Shown one piece after another: positions 35,978 to 45,480 of a stretch of 64,000 nt of DNA. Each line of letters starts with the position of its first letter. The stretch's first letter is position 1. Position numbers and translations under genes: made by a program. The notes beneath the pieces were generated by a model. The model was not told the origin of the DNA and ran no database searches. It worked only from the letters and a program-made list of their open reading frames with translations. The DNA comes from Brevibacterium aurantiacum (GTDB lineage: Bacteria; Actinomycetota; Actinomycetes; Actinomycetales; Brevibacteriaceae): NCBI RefSeq assembly GCF_007558825.1, contig NZ_VLTK01000007.1, positions 230,223-294,222 on the forward strand. The letters are read 5' to 3'.

Positions 35978-37492
35978 GTGAACCAGTTCGTGACCGAATG
36001 GAACACATGGCGGGATTCGAGGAACTCGGCACTGGCGACTCCCTTCGGCTGGCTGAGTGTGTCCGGTCTGCACTGGCTCGACGATGCGACGACCTGGCCC
36101 GACGCTCCCGGCACCTTCACCGTCGACGCTGACGGTTGGGTCAGTGTGGCCCTTGAATCTGGGATCAAAGCCGGTCCCGCTGCCGCGACCTTCGACCTTT
36201 TGAGCAAGTCAGCCGAGGCGGGCCCCAGCATCAATGCTGCGTCTCCTTCCAGCTCGGCTTCGGTGCCGAGCGACACCACGATTCTGCCGAAGATCACCGA
36301 GATCGCAGGGCCCGAGGTGCGGGTCGAAGAGAACGGATTCAGCGCGAAGCTGCCTGCCGGTGGATCACTCCAATGGTTCACCGTCGGCAATGTGCTCTAC
36401 GAGCTCATCGACCGTGCCGGACGGATCGGAATCCGGGTGCGCGATTCCAAGTCGCCGCTGCTGGGCAAGTTCTTCGAAGTTCCCGTCTTCGAACCGAACC
36501 TCAGCTTCGTGTTCCTCGCCAAGTTCACTCCTTTCGAGAAACCTGAAGTGCACACGATCAACACGGCACAGGATGACCTGAACGTGCTGACTCCGGCAGT
36601 CGGCACCGTCTCCTTCACCAGTGAGGCAGGCGAGGTGAAGCTCTTAGCCACAGGTAACCCCGCCAGCGGGCTGCAGCTCGACTTCCACGACTCCACGAAT
36701 GGAGTCTCCACACCCGCGTGGAGGACCCTCGACCTCGGTGTCCCGAACCAAGACGGCTCGTTGGTCGTCGACTTCAACCGGGCCGTCAACTACCCGTTCG
36801 CGTTCACTGCCTTCGCCACCTGCCCGGCACCGATCGAGGGCAACGTCGTTCCCTTCGAGGTCACCGCGGGGGAGCGCACCCCGCCGTTCTACTTCTCGGA
36901 AGCCGGCATCAACGTGCCGTTCCTGTTCTACGTGTGGTGGGACGAAGAGAGCGCCGAGGTGACCCGGCCGTGGTATGCCCGCTTCGGACTCGACACCACG
37001 CTGCTCAACCCGAATCACGAACACAACGCTCAATCGCTGGTCGGCTTCGACGGCGTTGCCATGTCCGGAGGCGATGTCGCGCCGCTGACGCGCAAGGCAA
37101 GGTCGCGCCTGGTCAAGGTCGCAACCGAGGCCCTGACATCCCGCATCCCCGTGATCGGCATCGGCGCGTATGCCGAGTTCGTCATCCGAGCCCAGCGCGA
37201 ACTGCGCGAGTCCGAGGGTTATGTCGACGGCATCGAGGAAGAGTACGCGGGCACCGACGGCAAGCTGCTCATCGTGATGAACAATGAGCTGACGCCGCAG
37301 AACGCCGGGTTCGACGTAGTGCACACCGATGCGAGCGGACTCATCTACGTCGAGATGTCCTACGACATTCCGCTGGAGTCGGACTTCGACGAGATCGACG
37401 AGTTCGAGGCGGCGATGGAGGCAAACGCCCCGATCACCAGCTGGGAAGAGTTCGACTACCGCATGGTCTGCCTCATCCGCCAGCACCGCTGA
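35978..37492 (+). CDS. DUF1684 domain fused to an uncharacterised C-terminal domain
   Basis: A 504-residue protein. Residues 1-275 match DUF1684 (WNTWRDSRNSALATPFGWLSVSGLHWL, then FTPFEKPEVHTINTAQDD). The usual DUF1684 ending NPYC...CPxPP is altered to YPFAFTAFATCPAPIEGN. Residues about 295-504 form a second acidic domain (VPFLFYVWWDEESAEVTRP, LIVMNNELTPQN) that I do not recognise. I choose GTG 35978, eight bases after AAGGAG. Most DUF1684 proteins are 170-300 residues, so this is an unusual fusion. Confidence 0.8.
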   Translation: MNQFVTEWNTWRDSRNSALATPFGWLSVSGLHWLDDATTWPDAPGTFTVDADGWVSVALESGIKAGPAAATFDLLSKSAEAGPSINAASPSSSASVPSDTTILPKITEIAGPEVRVEENGFSAKLPAGGSLQWFTVGNVLYELIDRAGRIGIRVRDSKSPLLGKFFEVPVFEPNLSFVFLAKFTPFEKPEVHTINTAQDDLNVLTPAVGTVSFTSEAGEVKLLATGNPASGLQLDFHDSTNGVSTPAWRTLDLGVPNQDGSLVVDFNRAVNYPFAFTAFATCPAPIEGNVVPFEVTAGERTPPFYFSEAGINVPFLFYVWWDEESAEVTRPWYARFGLDTTLLNPNHEHNAQSLVGFDGVAMSGGDVAPLTRKARSRLVKVATEALTSRIPVIGIGAYAEFVIRAQRELRESEGYVDGIEEEYAGTDGKLLIVMNNELTPQNAGFDVVHTDASGLIYVEMSYDIPLESDFDEIDEFEAAMEANAPITSWEEFDYRMVCLIRQHR

Positions 37493-37557
37493 GACGACGG
37501 AGCGGTCGGCAGGTAAACCGCAACGCTCAGGCGCAGCAAATCGTACTAAACCTCCCC

Positions 37558-37601
37558 GACGTCACTAATTGCGCCCGGCGCCGCCCGCAATTAGTGACGT
37601 C
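37558..37601. terminator. Bidirectional terminator-like stem after the DUF1684 gene
   Basis: GACGTCACTAATTGCG (37558-37573) pairs exactly with 37586-37601 around a 12-base GC loop. The flanks CTAAACC and GGTTTTAG extend the pairing imperfectly. It is followed at 37643-37682 by a second stem (17 bp, one mismatch). Both lie between convergent genes. Confidence 0.65.
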
Positions 37602-37642
37602 ACAGGGTTTTAGCGGCTGCAGGAACCGCTGGCAGCACAAAA

Positions 37643-37682
37643 GGCGACGGCTCGGACACCGCGAAGTGTCCGAGCCGCCGCC
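37643..37682. terminator. Second stem-loop between convergent genes
   Basis: The arms 37643-37659 and 37666-37682 pair at 16 of 17 positions around a 6-base loop. It lies downstream of the M13 peptidase gene on the minus strand. Between it and that gene (37715-37795) GGCACCCTGCTCACC-type 21-base units repeat about three times. Confidence 0.6.
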
Positions 37683-37790
37683 TGCTCACTTCCGAGGGTC
37701 AGGGCCGCTGAGTGCCAAGCACTCTGCTTGCCAGCCCAGGCACCCTGCTCACCTGCCCCGGCACCCTGCTGACCGGCCCAGGAACCCGGC

Positions 37791-39737
37791 TCACCAGATG
37801 GTGACGCGCTCTTCGGGTGCCAGGTACATTCCGTCGGATTCCTTGACGCCGTAGGTGTCGTGGAACGCGGTCATGTTCTTCACGACCTGGTTGCAGCGGA
37901 ATTCTTCCGGTGCATGTGGGTCGATGCTCAGCCGTCGCACGCGCTCCTCGGTGCGCATCTTCGCCCGCCAGGCCTTGGCCCAGGCTTCGAAGAACGTCGC
38001 GGCCTCATCGGACGACGGCACCCGACCCAACTCCAGCTCAAGTGCCTTCCAGCCGATGGACAGTCCGCCCAGGTCGCCGATATTCTCGCCCACGGTCAGC
38101 GCGCCGTTGACATGCTGTGAGGATTCGAGGCCGGCCGGAACCAGGGCCTCGTACTGGGCGATGAGGGCGTTGGTGCGCTCCTCGAAGCGCTCCCGATCCT
38201 CGGCCGTCCACCAATCGACGAGGTTGCCGTCGCCGTCGTAGCGCGAACCCTGGTCATCGAAGCCGTGGCCGATCTCGTGGCCGATGACCGCGCCGATGGC
38301 ACCGAAGTTCGCGGCCACATCACCGGCGGCGTCGAAGAACGGCGGCTGCAGAATCGCGGCTGGGAAGACGATCTCGTTCATCACCGGGTGGTAGTAGGCG
38401 TTGACGGTCTGCGGCGTCATCAGCCATTCGGTGCGGTCGATCTCCTTGCCGATGCGCTTGATCTGGCGCACGTGCTCCGCGCGGGAGCAGCGACGGACAT
38501 TGCCGACCAGATCCGAGGAATCGATCGCGGCCGGGTATTCGCGCCACACCTCGGGGTAGCCGACCTTGGGTGTGAACTTCGAGAGCTTGACCAGGGCCTT
38601 CTGCTTCGTCTCCGCGCTCATCCAGTCGAGCTCGTTGATCGACTTGTCATAGGCCTTGATGAGCATCTCGACGAGGTGGTCGATCGCGTCCTTGGCAGCC
38701 GGTGGGAATTCCTGCGCGACGTAGAGTTTGCCCACAGCTTCGCCGAGGAGGCCCTGCACCAGTCCGACACCGCGCTTCCAGCGCTCCCTCAGGGCAGGTG
38801 TGCCCGAGAGGGTGCGGGCGTTGAAGTCGAAGTTCTCCTCGACGATCTCATCGGTCAGCAGCGAGGCCGTGTCCGAGAGGACGGAGAAGCGCAGCCAGGT
38901 CTTGATCGTCTCGATGTCGGTCTGCTCCCACACCTCGGCCAGGCCGGTGACGTAAGAGGGTTGGCCGACGACCAAGTAGGACAGCTCACCGTCGACATCG
39001 GCGGCCAGCGTCGAGAACCAGGAGTCGAAGTCGAAGCCCGGGCCCAGTTCGCGCAGCTGCTCGAGGGTGAACTTGTTGTAGGTCTTCTCCGCATCACGGC
39101 AGGCCACACGGTCCCAGTGGTGGCGGGCAAGGGCGGTTTCGAACGCCATCACCTTGGCAGCCACCTCGGTGTCGGAGATTCCGCTCTTGGCACCGATCCC
39201 GCCGAGGGCGGACATCTTCTTCACGTGCTCGACGAACTTCACGCGCACCTCGGCGTGGTCATCGTTGAAGTAGTAGTCCTCGTCGGGCAGGGAGATGCCG
39301 GCCTGAACGAGGTAGAGGGCGTAGATGTCGGAGTCCTTCGCATCGGCGGTGACGTAGCCGCCGATGACACCGCCGACGCCTTCGGTCTCGAGGCGGCCGA
39401 GCAGATTCGCCAACTCGGATTTGTCCTCGGCAGCGTCGATGGCGGCGAAGGAGGAATCGAGGGGAGTGACTCCGAGCGAGTTGATCCGGTCGAGATCCAT
39501 GAACGAGGAAAACACGTCCGCGACCTTCTGGCCTTCGCTGCCCGGCTCCTGCGGGGCGTCGGAGACGGCGGTGATGATGTCGCGGACCTTGGTCTCCGCG
39601 GTGTCGAAGAGTTCGCGCATCGCGCCGTCGCCGGCACGGTCGTCGGGGATGATGAACGAGTCGATCCATTCGCCGTTGATGTGGCGGAACAGATCGTCCT
39701 GAGGGCGCGCCGAAGCGTTCGATGTAACAGATGTCAT
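37791..39737 (-). CDS. M13 family (neprilysin/PepO) metallopeptidase
   Basis: A 648-residue zinc endopeptidase of the usual family length. The zinc site is VIGHEIGHGFDDQGSRYD (HExxH, residues about 483-500) and the third ligand and following motif are ENIGDLGGL (about 546-554). NAYYHPVMNEIVFPAAILQPPFF is the substrate-binding segment. No signal peptide is visible, so it probably acts in the cytosol, as many actinobacterial PepO proteins do. ATG 39737 has only a weak ribosome site. Single gene. Confidence 0.95.
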   Translation of the reverse strand: MTSVTSNASARPQDDLFRHINGEWIDSFIIPDDRAGDGAMRELFDTAETKVRDIITAVSDAPQEPGSEGQKVADVFSSFMDLDRINSLGVTPLDSSFAAIDAAEDKSELANLLGRLETEGVGGVIGGYVTADAKDSDIYALYLVQAGISLPDEDYYFNDDHAEVRVKFVEHVKKMSALGGIGAKSGISDTEVAAKVMAFETALARHHWDRVACRDAEKTYNKFTLEQLRELGPGFDFDSWFSTLAADVDGELSYLVVGQPSYVTGLAEVWEQTDIETIKTWLRFSVLSDTASLLTDEIVEENFDFNARTLSGTPALRERWKRGVGLVQGLLGEAVGKLYVAQEFPPAAKDAIDHLVEMLIKAYDKSINELDWMSAETKQKALVKLSKFTPKVGYPEVWREYPAAIDSSDLVGNVRRCSRAEHVRQIKRIGKEIDRTEWLMTPQTVNAYYHPVMNEIVFPAAILQPPFFDAAGDVAANFGAIGAVIGHEIGHGFDDQGSRYDGDGNLVDWWTAEDRERFEERTNALIAQYEALVPAGLESSQHVNGALTVGENIGDLGGLSIGWKALELELGRVPSSDEAATFFEAWAKAWRAKMRTEERVRRLSIDPHAPEEFRCNQVVKNMTAFHDTYGVKESDGMYLAPEERVTIW

Positions 39738-39846
39738 GGTGCAACAGTATCGTGATCAGTAGGGACAATGGTCAGGATTCTCCGGCGCGCATGCGCTGGT
39801 GGCCCACCGCAGCAGTGGGTGTCGGGTCGACGAGGAGGAACGTACA

Positions 39847-40359
39847 ATGGCGGCATCCGTGGTGTTCGTGTGCACGGGCAATATCTGTCGTTCGGTCACA
39901 GCCGAACGCGTGCTCCAGAGCCACCTGGAACGAAGCGGCGCCGAGGCTGTTGTCGACTCGGCCGGCATCAGCGATGAGGAGGCCGGCAACCCCATCGACC
40001 CCACTCAGGCACGGGTACTGAAGACCGCCGGCTACCGCACCGAGAATCATGTCGCTCGCCAGATCACCTCCGAATGGTTGGCCGAACGTGACGTGGCGAT
40101 CGCGATGACCCGCAGACACTACCGAGCCCTGCAGAACCTCGTTGCAGACCTCCCCGCCGAGGTGCGCCCGCAGCTGCGTATGCTGCGCGAATTCGATCCG
40201 CGGGTGGCTCAGGAGACGGCAGTCGATGCTCCCGCACCGGATGTTCCCGACCCGTGGGCGGGGCAATTAAAGGATTTCGAAGAAACTCTTGAGACAATAG
40301 AAGTGTCCGTGCCGGGACTCACGGACTATCTGCACTCTGTGGCCGAGCAGACTCGGTGA
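39847..40359 (+). CDS. Low-molecular-weight protein-tyrosine phosphatase
   Basis: A 170-residue arsenate-reductase-like phosphatase. The P-loop VCTGNICRS (Cx5R, residues about 8-16) starts the protein, and the general-acid Asp lies in VPDPWAG (about 135). Such enzymes dephosphorylate tyrosine kinases or act in polysaccharide export. I choose ATG 39847 because GAGGAGG precedes it and it places the P-loop at the normal distance. It has a slightly long C-terminus. The gene is followed 33 bases later by copC. Confidence 0.9.
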   Translation: MAASVVFVCTGNICRSVTAERVLQSHLERSGAEAVVDSAGISDEEAGNPIDPTQARVLKTAGYRTENHVARQITSEWLAERDVAIAMTRRHYRALQNLVADLPAEVRPQLRMLREFDPRVAQETAVDAPAPDVPDPWAGQLKDFEETLETIEVSVPGLTDYLHSVAEQTR

Positions 40360-40392
40360 TACTGAAGGTAATTGTTGAAGGAGAATACTGAC

Positions 40393-41043
40393 ATGACTCG
40401 AACCACGTGGTCCGCTCTCAAGCTCGGCTTCGCTGCCCTGCTGGTGGCTGCCTTGAGTGTTTTTGCTTTCGCCCCGGCCAGTGCTCATGACCAGCTCGTC
40501 TCGTCGAACCCTGAGGACGGAACGACGGTCGACCAGCAGCCTGAATGGATCGAGATGACGTTCTCCGGTGAAGTCCAGGAGGTCGGCTCCGAGGTCAAGG
40601 TCGTCATCGATGGTAAGAACGTCTCCGCAGGTGAACTCGCTGTCGACGGCAAGAAGCTCACCGTTGCACTGCCCGACAACCTCAAGCCCGGCGACTACAA
40701 GGTCACCTGGCGCGTGGTGTCATCGGACGGTCACCCGATCTCTGGTGACTTCGACTTCACAATCGCTGACGCCGAAGGTGCAGGCGGCTCTGTCGAACAG
40801 TCCTCACAGGCTGGACTCGGCGGCGGCGTCGTCGACGAACCGGGCAAGGACACCGAAGAGCGCGGCGAGATCGGCGAATCGACTGGAAGCGATTCCGGGA
40901 TGTCGACCCCGATGATCGTTCTGCTCGGAGTCGGCGGTCTGGCGATCATCGTCATCGTCGTCCTCCTCATGCGCCGCAAGGCCCAGGGCCTGCCCGGCAC
41001 CACCAATGATGATGACTCGGGAGACGGCCCGAAGAACGAGTGA
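40393..41043 (+). CDS. CopC domain copper-binding membrane protein
   Basis: A 216-residue exported protein. It has a signal peptide (to about residue 33, FAPASA) whose cleavage would expose His as the mature N-terminus, as CopC requires. The CopC domain follows (HDQLVSSNPEDGTTV; SSDGHPISGDFDF with the second copper-ligand His). Then come an acidic linker, one transmembrane helix (MIVLLGVGGLAIIVIVVLL, about 177-196) and a short basic-acidic tail. It probably handles copper at the outer face of the membrane. AAGGAG precedes ATG 40393. No copD partner follows. Confidence 0.88.
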   Translation: MTRTTWSALKLGFAALLVAALSVFAFAPASAHDQLVSSNPEDGTTVDQQPEWIEMTFSGEVQEVGSEVKVVIDGKNVSAGELAVDGKKLTVALPDNLKPGDYKVTWRVVSSDGHPISGDFDFTIADAEGAGGSVEQSSQAGLGGGVVDEPGKDTEERGEIGESTGSDSGMSTPMIVLLGVGGLAIIVIVVLLMRRKAQGLPGTTNDDDSGDGPKNE

Positions 41044-41079
41044 TGCTGATCTGACGCTGACATAAGAGATCAGCTCTGA

Positions 41080-41119
41080 TGGTGGGGCCCCGAGCGCAAG
41101 TGTGCTCGGGGCCCCACCA
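41080..41119 (+). terminator. Terminator of the copC gene
   Basis: TGGTGGGGCCCCGAGC (41080-41095) pairs exactly with 41104-41119 around an 8-base loop. It is a very stable GC stem without a T-run, 36 bases after the copC stop. Confidence 0.65.
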
Positions 41120-41212
41120 CGTCCGAGTGCGTTTGCGGAATAGAACCTCGGCGCGCGGCTGTTGTCCTTAACGACTGATCACTTACATCCTCGACCGAAG
41201 GAACCCATCACC

Positions 41213-42196
41213 TTGTCCGTTCCACTGAATATTCTCGACCTCGTCCCCATCCGTGACGGATCCACCGCCAGCGAAGCCATCGACACCTCGATGCAGGCCG
41301 CACGCCTGGCCGATGAGCTCGGCTACAGTCGTCTCTGGTTCGCTGAGCACCACAACACCATGGGACTGGCTGCGAGTGCCACGGCGCTGCTGATCTCACA
41401 GGCTGCGTCGGTGACCGAGAAGATCCGTGTGGGTTCAGGCGGAGTGATGCTGCCCAACCATGCTCCGCTCATGGTCGCCGAGCAGTACGGCACGCTGGCC
41501 AACATCCATGGCGATCGCATCGACCTTGGGTTGGGCCGCGCGCCGGGCACCGACGGAATGACAGCCCAGGCGCTCAGCCGTTCATCGGCCGAACCGCAGT
41601 CCTTTGCCCAGAACATCTATGACATGCAGGGCTGGTTCAGCTCCGAGGGCAAGGCTCACACGATGCCGATCGAATCTGCTGTCTCTGCCAACACCGATGT
41701 CCCCATCTGGGTGCTCGGCTCGACGACGAACGGCGCCGCGATCGCCGGTCAGCTTGGTTTGCCGTTCTCGCTGGCCTCACACTTCGCTCCTGACCAGATC
41801 GATGCCGCGATCCGCGTCTACCGCGATTCCTTCACCACCGAGGCACCCACCGCACAGATCGACAAGCCCTACGTCATGGCTGGGATCAACGTGATGGTGG
41901 CCGAGACAGACGACGCCGCCCAGCGCGAGTTCACGTCGGTCAAGCAGATGTTCGCCGACATCGGCCGCGGTCGCCGCCGTCATTTGCAGCCACCGGTCGA
42001 CCCAAGTGAGCTGGCCGACGGCGGTGACAACCCGATGCTTCAGATCAGCGCCGTGGGCTCACCCGAGACTGCGACCCGTCAGATGTCAGAGTTCGTCGAG
42101 CGCACCGGGGCAGATGAGCTCATCACCGTCACCTATGCCTACGACCCCGCAGCGGCCGAGCGTTCCCTGAAGCTGCTCGCCGACGCCTGGTTTTGA
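41213..42196 (+). CDS. Luciferase-like (LLM class) flavin-dependent monooxygenase
   Basis: A 327-residue bacterial-luciferase-fold oxidoreductase. Characteristic segments are VPLNILDLVPI at the start, ELGYSRLWFAEHHNT (residues about 37-51), GSGGVMLPNHAPLMVAEQYGTLA and DLGLGRAPGTD. These define the MsnO8-like group, which uses reduced FMN and oxygen or F420. I choose TTG 41213 because AAGGAA lies nine bases before it; a longer in-frame TTG at 41162 gives an atypical leader. Single gene at the left border of the AT-richer segment. Confidence 0.9.
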   Translation: MSVPLNILDLVPIRDGSTASEAIDTSMQAARLADELGYSRLWFAEHHNTMGLAASATALLISQAASVTEKIRVGSGGVMLPNHAPLMVAEQYGTLANIHGDRIDLGLGRAPGTDGMTAQALSRSSAEPQSFAQNIYDMQGWFSSEGKAHTMPIESAVSANTDVPIWVLGSTTNGAAIAGQLGLPFSLASHFAPDQIDAAIRVYRDSFTTEAPTAQIDKPYVMAGINVMVAETDDAAQREFTSVKQMFADIGRGRRRHLQPPVDPSELADGGDNPMLQISAVGSPETATRQMSEFVERTGADELITVTYAYDPAAAERSLKLLADAWF

Positions 42197-42846
42197 GCGG
42201 AGCGCGGGTCCGGTCTGATCCGCGACTTCTGGTATGCGATGTTACTGGGGCGATCTGTAGCTGAGTAAAATACGACGACACTTCAGCCTCGGTCGCCATA
42301 GTCCCGTGCAATATTTTTCGCAACTGATGATGAATAGGGGAGTTTGGAGGTCAGGTTGCGAGACCTACTTCCACCGAATCGGCACGGTTGCATCGTACTG
42401 TGGAAATACGTAGTCGTTGAATGTATCTCAATGTGATGCCCATAAGTTCGACGAAAAGTGTCGCAACTCTAAGGCTTCGGCACAGCCATAGAGTTGCGAC
42501 ACTTAACATCTGAGCCCAGGAACGCCGCTGTGGCGTCGAAGCAGATATCTGGTGTCGGTAGGTCGGTTCCAGTCAACGGATTCGCTGGCATTTCTCAACT
42601 TTGTATGTTGAAAACCTGACTTTCTAGGGCGATGGTGTCCCACGGATGGGTGAAGAGTGCCAGAATTTTGCTGGAGTACGCGACTGGCTGTGGATTGCGG
42701 TCGACTCTTTGGTCTTTAGAGGCGGCCGAGCCCTAAATACGACTGGTCCCGCTCTGCAAATGTTGCCCGATAGACGCTCGGACCGCCGCGGCGTCCTCAC
42801 CCCGATAGATCGATCTCTTCGATCAAGGTACTGGGCTGTGGATCGC
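42197..42846. other. 650-base AT-richer intergenic region with one inverted repeat
   Basis: No convincing gene. A perfect 15-bp stem (42456-42470 with 42490-42504, AAGTGTCGCAACTCT) encloses a loop with an inner GGCT/AGCC pair. Base composition falls from here on, marking the left side of the presumed acquired block. Short frames on both strands lack ribosome sites and family resemblance. Confidence 0.5.
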
Positions 42847-44226
42847 TCACTTTTGGTAGACCTGTGAATCGCTCCGTACTCGTTGTGGGGAGTTCCAGAG
42901 TCCGAATATCTTCGCCGCCAGCAGTATGAGCGCACAGACTACCAAGCAGCCGATTCCCAGCCACAGGTTGCCATAGCGAATGGCGAGGATCGGATACAGA
43001 GCCGTTACGAAGCCGCCCCCAATAAATGGACTGGTGAATGGTGACTTCAGCGCGAACGCACGGCCAGCATCTGTCTTCATCTCGGGATCGGCAGCTCTCA
43101 AGAGAAGCAACCCTACCGACACGACACCAGTGCAGGTCCCGAAGTTGACGATGCCGGCTTCGAACCAGTCCTCTTTGAACAATCGAGGGCTCAAGTAGTA
43201 GAACACGCCCAGACTGATGGTTGCGACTACGATCAGACAGATTAGCAGAGACACCCAGTTGTCGAGGATTACGGGAATAGAGATCGACGCGACTGCGGAG
43301 ACCACTAAGAAATCTAGTGCCCAGCCAGCGATCGAACTCATTGTTGCTTTGTCGATTAGCGGAGCCAATCCGGAGCGCTTGGCAATGAGCTGAATTATCA
43401 GTCCGCCAATCATAGCCAGAGGGAACAGTGGTACACCGGTGATCACCATATCAACGACGAATTTCAGCGCCCATCCGATCAGTATTGCTATTGCGATGAG
43501 TGTCACGTGGAGCGCTAGGTTGTCGAGAGATGCTTTATTGATTCGCCCTTTCGAATGGATATCAGGCTCGGGCAGGAGATCGCTTGCGGTCTTCAGCTCT
43601 GCTTTTCCGCGGGTAGCGGCCAGTCGTCCCCGCTTGGCGGCGAGATTGAGCATGATCATGCCGCCAATAATCCCAAAGAGTAGACCGGCTGTGGCTGATC
43701 CCAAAGCAAGCGAGCCGCCGTCTGCCCAGCCCAGATCTTCATAGGCAGGCGTCATTCCCGCTGCTGTTCCATGACCACCCGGCCACGAGACCTCGAAAAT
43801 CGTCGAAAATAGTGGGTTGACGCCGAACACTGGAGTGAAGAGGAAGAAAGTTAGTAGCGCGGGTATGCCGACAATAATGAAACTGCTGAAGTATGAGTAG
43901 ACGATCATCGGTGCGGCGACTTTCACCGACTCGCGAAACTTCGGTAGTTCCTGACCCATGAGCATTGGGGCGAACACCACCGATATGAGAATGCCAGGCA
44001 TTGCGGCCCAGGTCGAATTGATATCGTTTCCGACAAGCCCGAACCCGTAGGGCCCGGCTGCTAGGCCGATGACACCGCCGATGAGCGCCGCTGGTATGAA
44101 ATATCGGCGAAACAGCGGAATGATAGAGCGCAGGGCCATGCCGATTATCAGGAGAATCCCTAGAATGCCAATTGCGAGCATGAGCGAATCAAGTGTGCCG
44201 GAATCAATTGGAAGTATTGTCAACAT
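42847..44226 (-). CDS. GltS-type sodium:glutamate symporter
   Basis: A 459-residue membrane carrier of the ESS (glutamate:Na+ symporter) family. The two repeated halves show EVSWPGGHGTAAGM (residues about 135-148) and NFGTCTGVVSVGLLLLRAADPE (about 370-391), both typical of GltS. It has about 10-12 helices. Its ATG overlaps the last 7 bases of the upstream amino-acid oxidase gene, so the two are co-translated. It probably imports the amino acid that the oxidase attacks, which need not be L-glutamate. Codon use is less GC-biased than in the flanks. Confidence 0.9.
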   Translation of the reverse strand: MLTILPIDSGTLDSLMLAIGILGILLIIGMALRSIIPLFRRYFIPAALIGGVIGLAAGPYGFGLVGNDINSTWAAMPGILISVVFAPMLMGQELPKFRESVKVAAPMIVYSYFSSFIIVGIPALLTFFLFTPVFGVNPLFSTIFEVSWPGGHGTAAGMTPAYEDLGWADGGSLALGSATAGLLFGIIGGMIMLNLAAKRGRLAATRGKAELKTASDLLPEPDIHSKGRINKASLDNLALHVTLIAIAILIGWALKFVVDMVITGVPLFPLAMIGGLIIQLIAKRSGLAPLIDKATMSSIAGWALDFLVVSAVASISIPVILDNWVSLLICLIVVATISLGVFYYLSPRLFKEDWFEAGIVNFGTCTGVVSVGLLLLRAADPEMKTDAGRAFALKSPFTSPFIGGGFVTALYPILAIRYGNLWLGIGCLVVCALILLAAKIFGLWNSPQRVRSDSQVYQK

Positions 44227-45377
44227 TGTCCTGCCTCCAGACTAAGACGGGAAAAGGTAAACGGTTTGAGAGCACTCGGTTTGTGGCCGGTGTGTATCCA
44301 GGCTGCGAGATTTCTCGCGACTGAGGGAACGAGAGCCCACCCGTGGCCTGACCACCCCGCGGCCACCACCACGTTTGTGCTGCCGGGAACCACATCGATA
44401 ATTGGGATCTGATCAATACACGAGGATTCGGAACGCGACGCTTCCGCTCGAATAAGTTCGAGTTCGCCGAGCCCGGGAAACACTGTGCGCAATTCGGCGA
44501 TATTGCCATCGAGATTCGCCTGGATTGTTGTTCCCCTGCCAGTCTCAGGGTCGTATTGCCCCCGCCATCCGCCGCTGAGCATGACGAGGTCGTTTTCGAG
44601 GATTTTGATCGACAGCGAACGGCTGTCGTGACCGGTAAGAAATGGGATTTCCGGCTTGTGCTGTGATTTGAGAAGCAGCGCCTGGGGGTAGACCGGCCAG
44701 GTTGGCAACGATCCGCCGTACACATTTCCAATGAGGCCAGCCGACGCGACATTGGCAGTTACTACGACGCTCTGACGGGCAACGATGGCCTCTCCTGTGG
44801 CCGTAGTCACACCGGTGGCGTGCCCGCCCTCTTGCGTGTTGATTCCCGCCACCGTGGTGTTCTCGATGAAGACGGCTCCATTGCGCTGTGCGGCATTCGC
44901 GTAGCTGAGTGTCGTCGCCTCATGTGAGGCGATTCCGTCCTGGGGAGTGTAGATTCCGCAGCGGATCGCATTCGACACCGTCGGTAGCGCGTCGAAGACC
45001 TGTTTCTGATCCCAGACCTCGGTCGGGATGCCCAGGCGCGTCTGCGTGCTTGCTCGTACTTTGCTCGCCACCACTCCGCCGGTTGTCCCAACCGCCTCCT
45101 TCTCGACGAGAAACAGACCGCCAGTCCGGACATATCCAGTTTCTCCCTCGAGCTCATCGGCAAGGCGTGGCCAGTGTTCGTGGGCCTCGGCCATCAGCCG
45201 CATTTCGCGAATATCTCGAAAGTTCGCGCGGACGCCTCGTTTGCCGAAACCGCCGGAGGCCTCGGCGGCTAGAGATCGGGCCTCCACGACTGCGACGGAT
45301 CTATTGTTCTTAGCTAGCTCGTAGGCGAGGGCGCACCCGTGCGCACCTCCGCCGACGATGACAACATCAAATTGCAT
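44220..45377 (-). CDS. FAD-dependent amino acid oxidase/dehydrogenase (DAO family)
   Basis: A 385-residue flavoprotein of the D-amino-acid-oxidase/glycine-oxidase/sarcosine-oxidase family. It begins MQFDVVIVGGGAHGCALAYEL with the FAD Rossmann motif and ends with GWSGHGWALVPSVARNLA, the second FAD-contact region. I choose ATG 45377 (AAAGGAG upstream) over an earlier frame start. It oxidises an amino or imino acid to an imine. The first gene of a two-gene unit with gltS, it is divergent from the rpiR/murR gene. The substrate is inferred to be an amino acid brought in by the symporter. Confidence 0.88.
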   Translation of the reverse strand: MQFDVVIVGGGAHGCALAYELAKNNRSVAVVEARSLAAEASGGFGKRGVRANFRDIREMRLMAEAHEHWPRLADELEGETGYVRTGGLFLVEKEAVGTTGGVVASKVRASTQTRLGIPTEVWDQKQVFDALPTVSNAIRCGIYTPQDGIASHEATTLSYANAAQRNGAVFIENTTVAGINTQEGGHATGVTTATGEAIVARQSVVVTANVASAGLIGNVYGGSLPTWPVYPQALLLKSQHKPEIPFLTGHDSRSLSIKILENDLVMLSGGWRGQYDPETGRGTTIQANLDGNIAELRTVFPGLGELELIRAEASRSESSCIDQIPIIDVVPGSTNVVVAAGWSGHGWALVPSVARNLAAWIHTGHKPSALKPFTFSRLSLEAGQC

Positions 45378-45425
45378 GTGCACTCCTTTGTGTGATGTGG
45401 ACCACTGACTCCATGAGTGTAGTAG

Positions 45426-45457
45426 AACTTTCATGATGTTGCCATATGAAATTTAAC
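45426..45457. promoter_or_regulatory. Candidate RpiR/MurR operator
   Basis: TTTCAT (45429-45434) and ATGAAA (45446-45451) form an inverted repeat 11 bases apart, extended by AA/TT matches (AACTTTCAT and ATGAAATTT). It lies between the divergent oxidase-gltS unit and the regulator gene, 24 bases before the regulator ATG. The position fits control of both directions. Confidence 0.5.
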
Positions 45458-45480
45458 CTTCAGTCTGAGATGATGGTGCC

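Noticed and set aside
38265..39755. A 496-codon plus-strand frame opposite the M13 peptidase
   Set aside because: It is an antisense shadow. The peptidase strand has HExxH and all family motifs.
42624..42935. Frames of 73-103 codons before gltS on both strands
   Set aside because: Composition is Arg/Ser-rich and unlike real proteins. One overlaps the end of gltS. No start signals.
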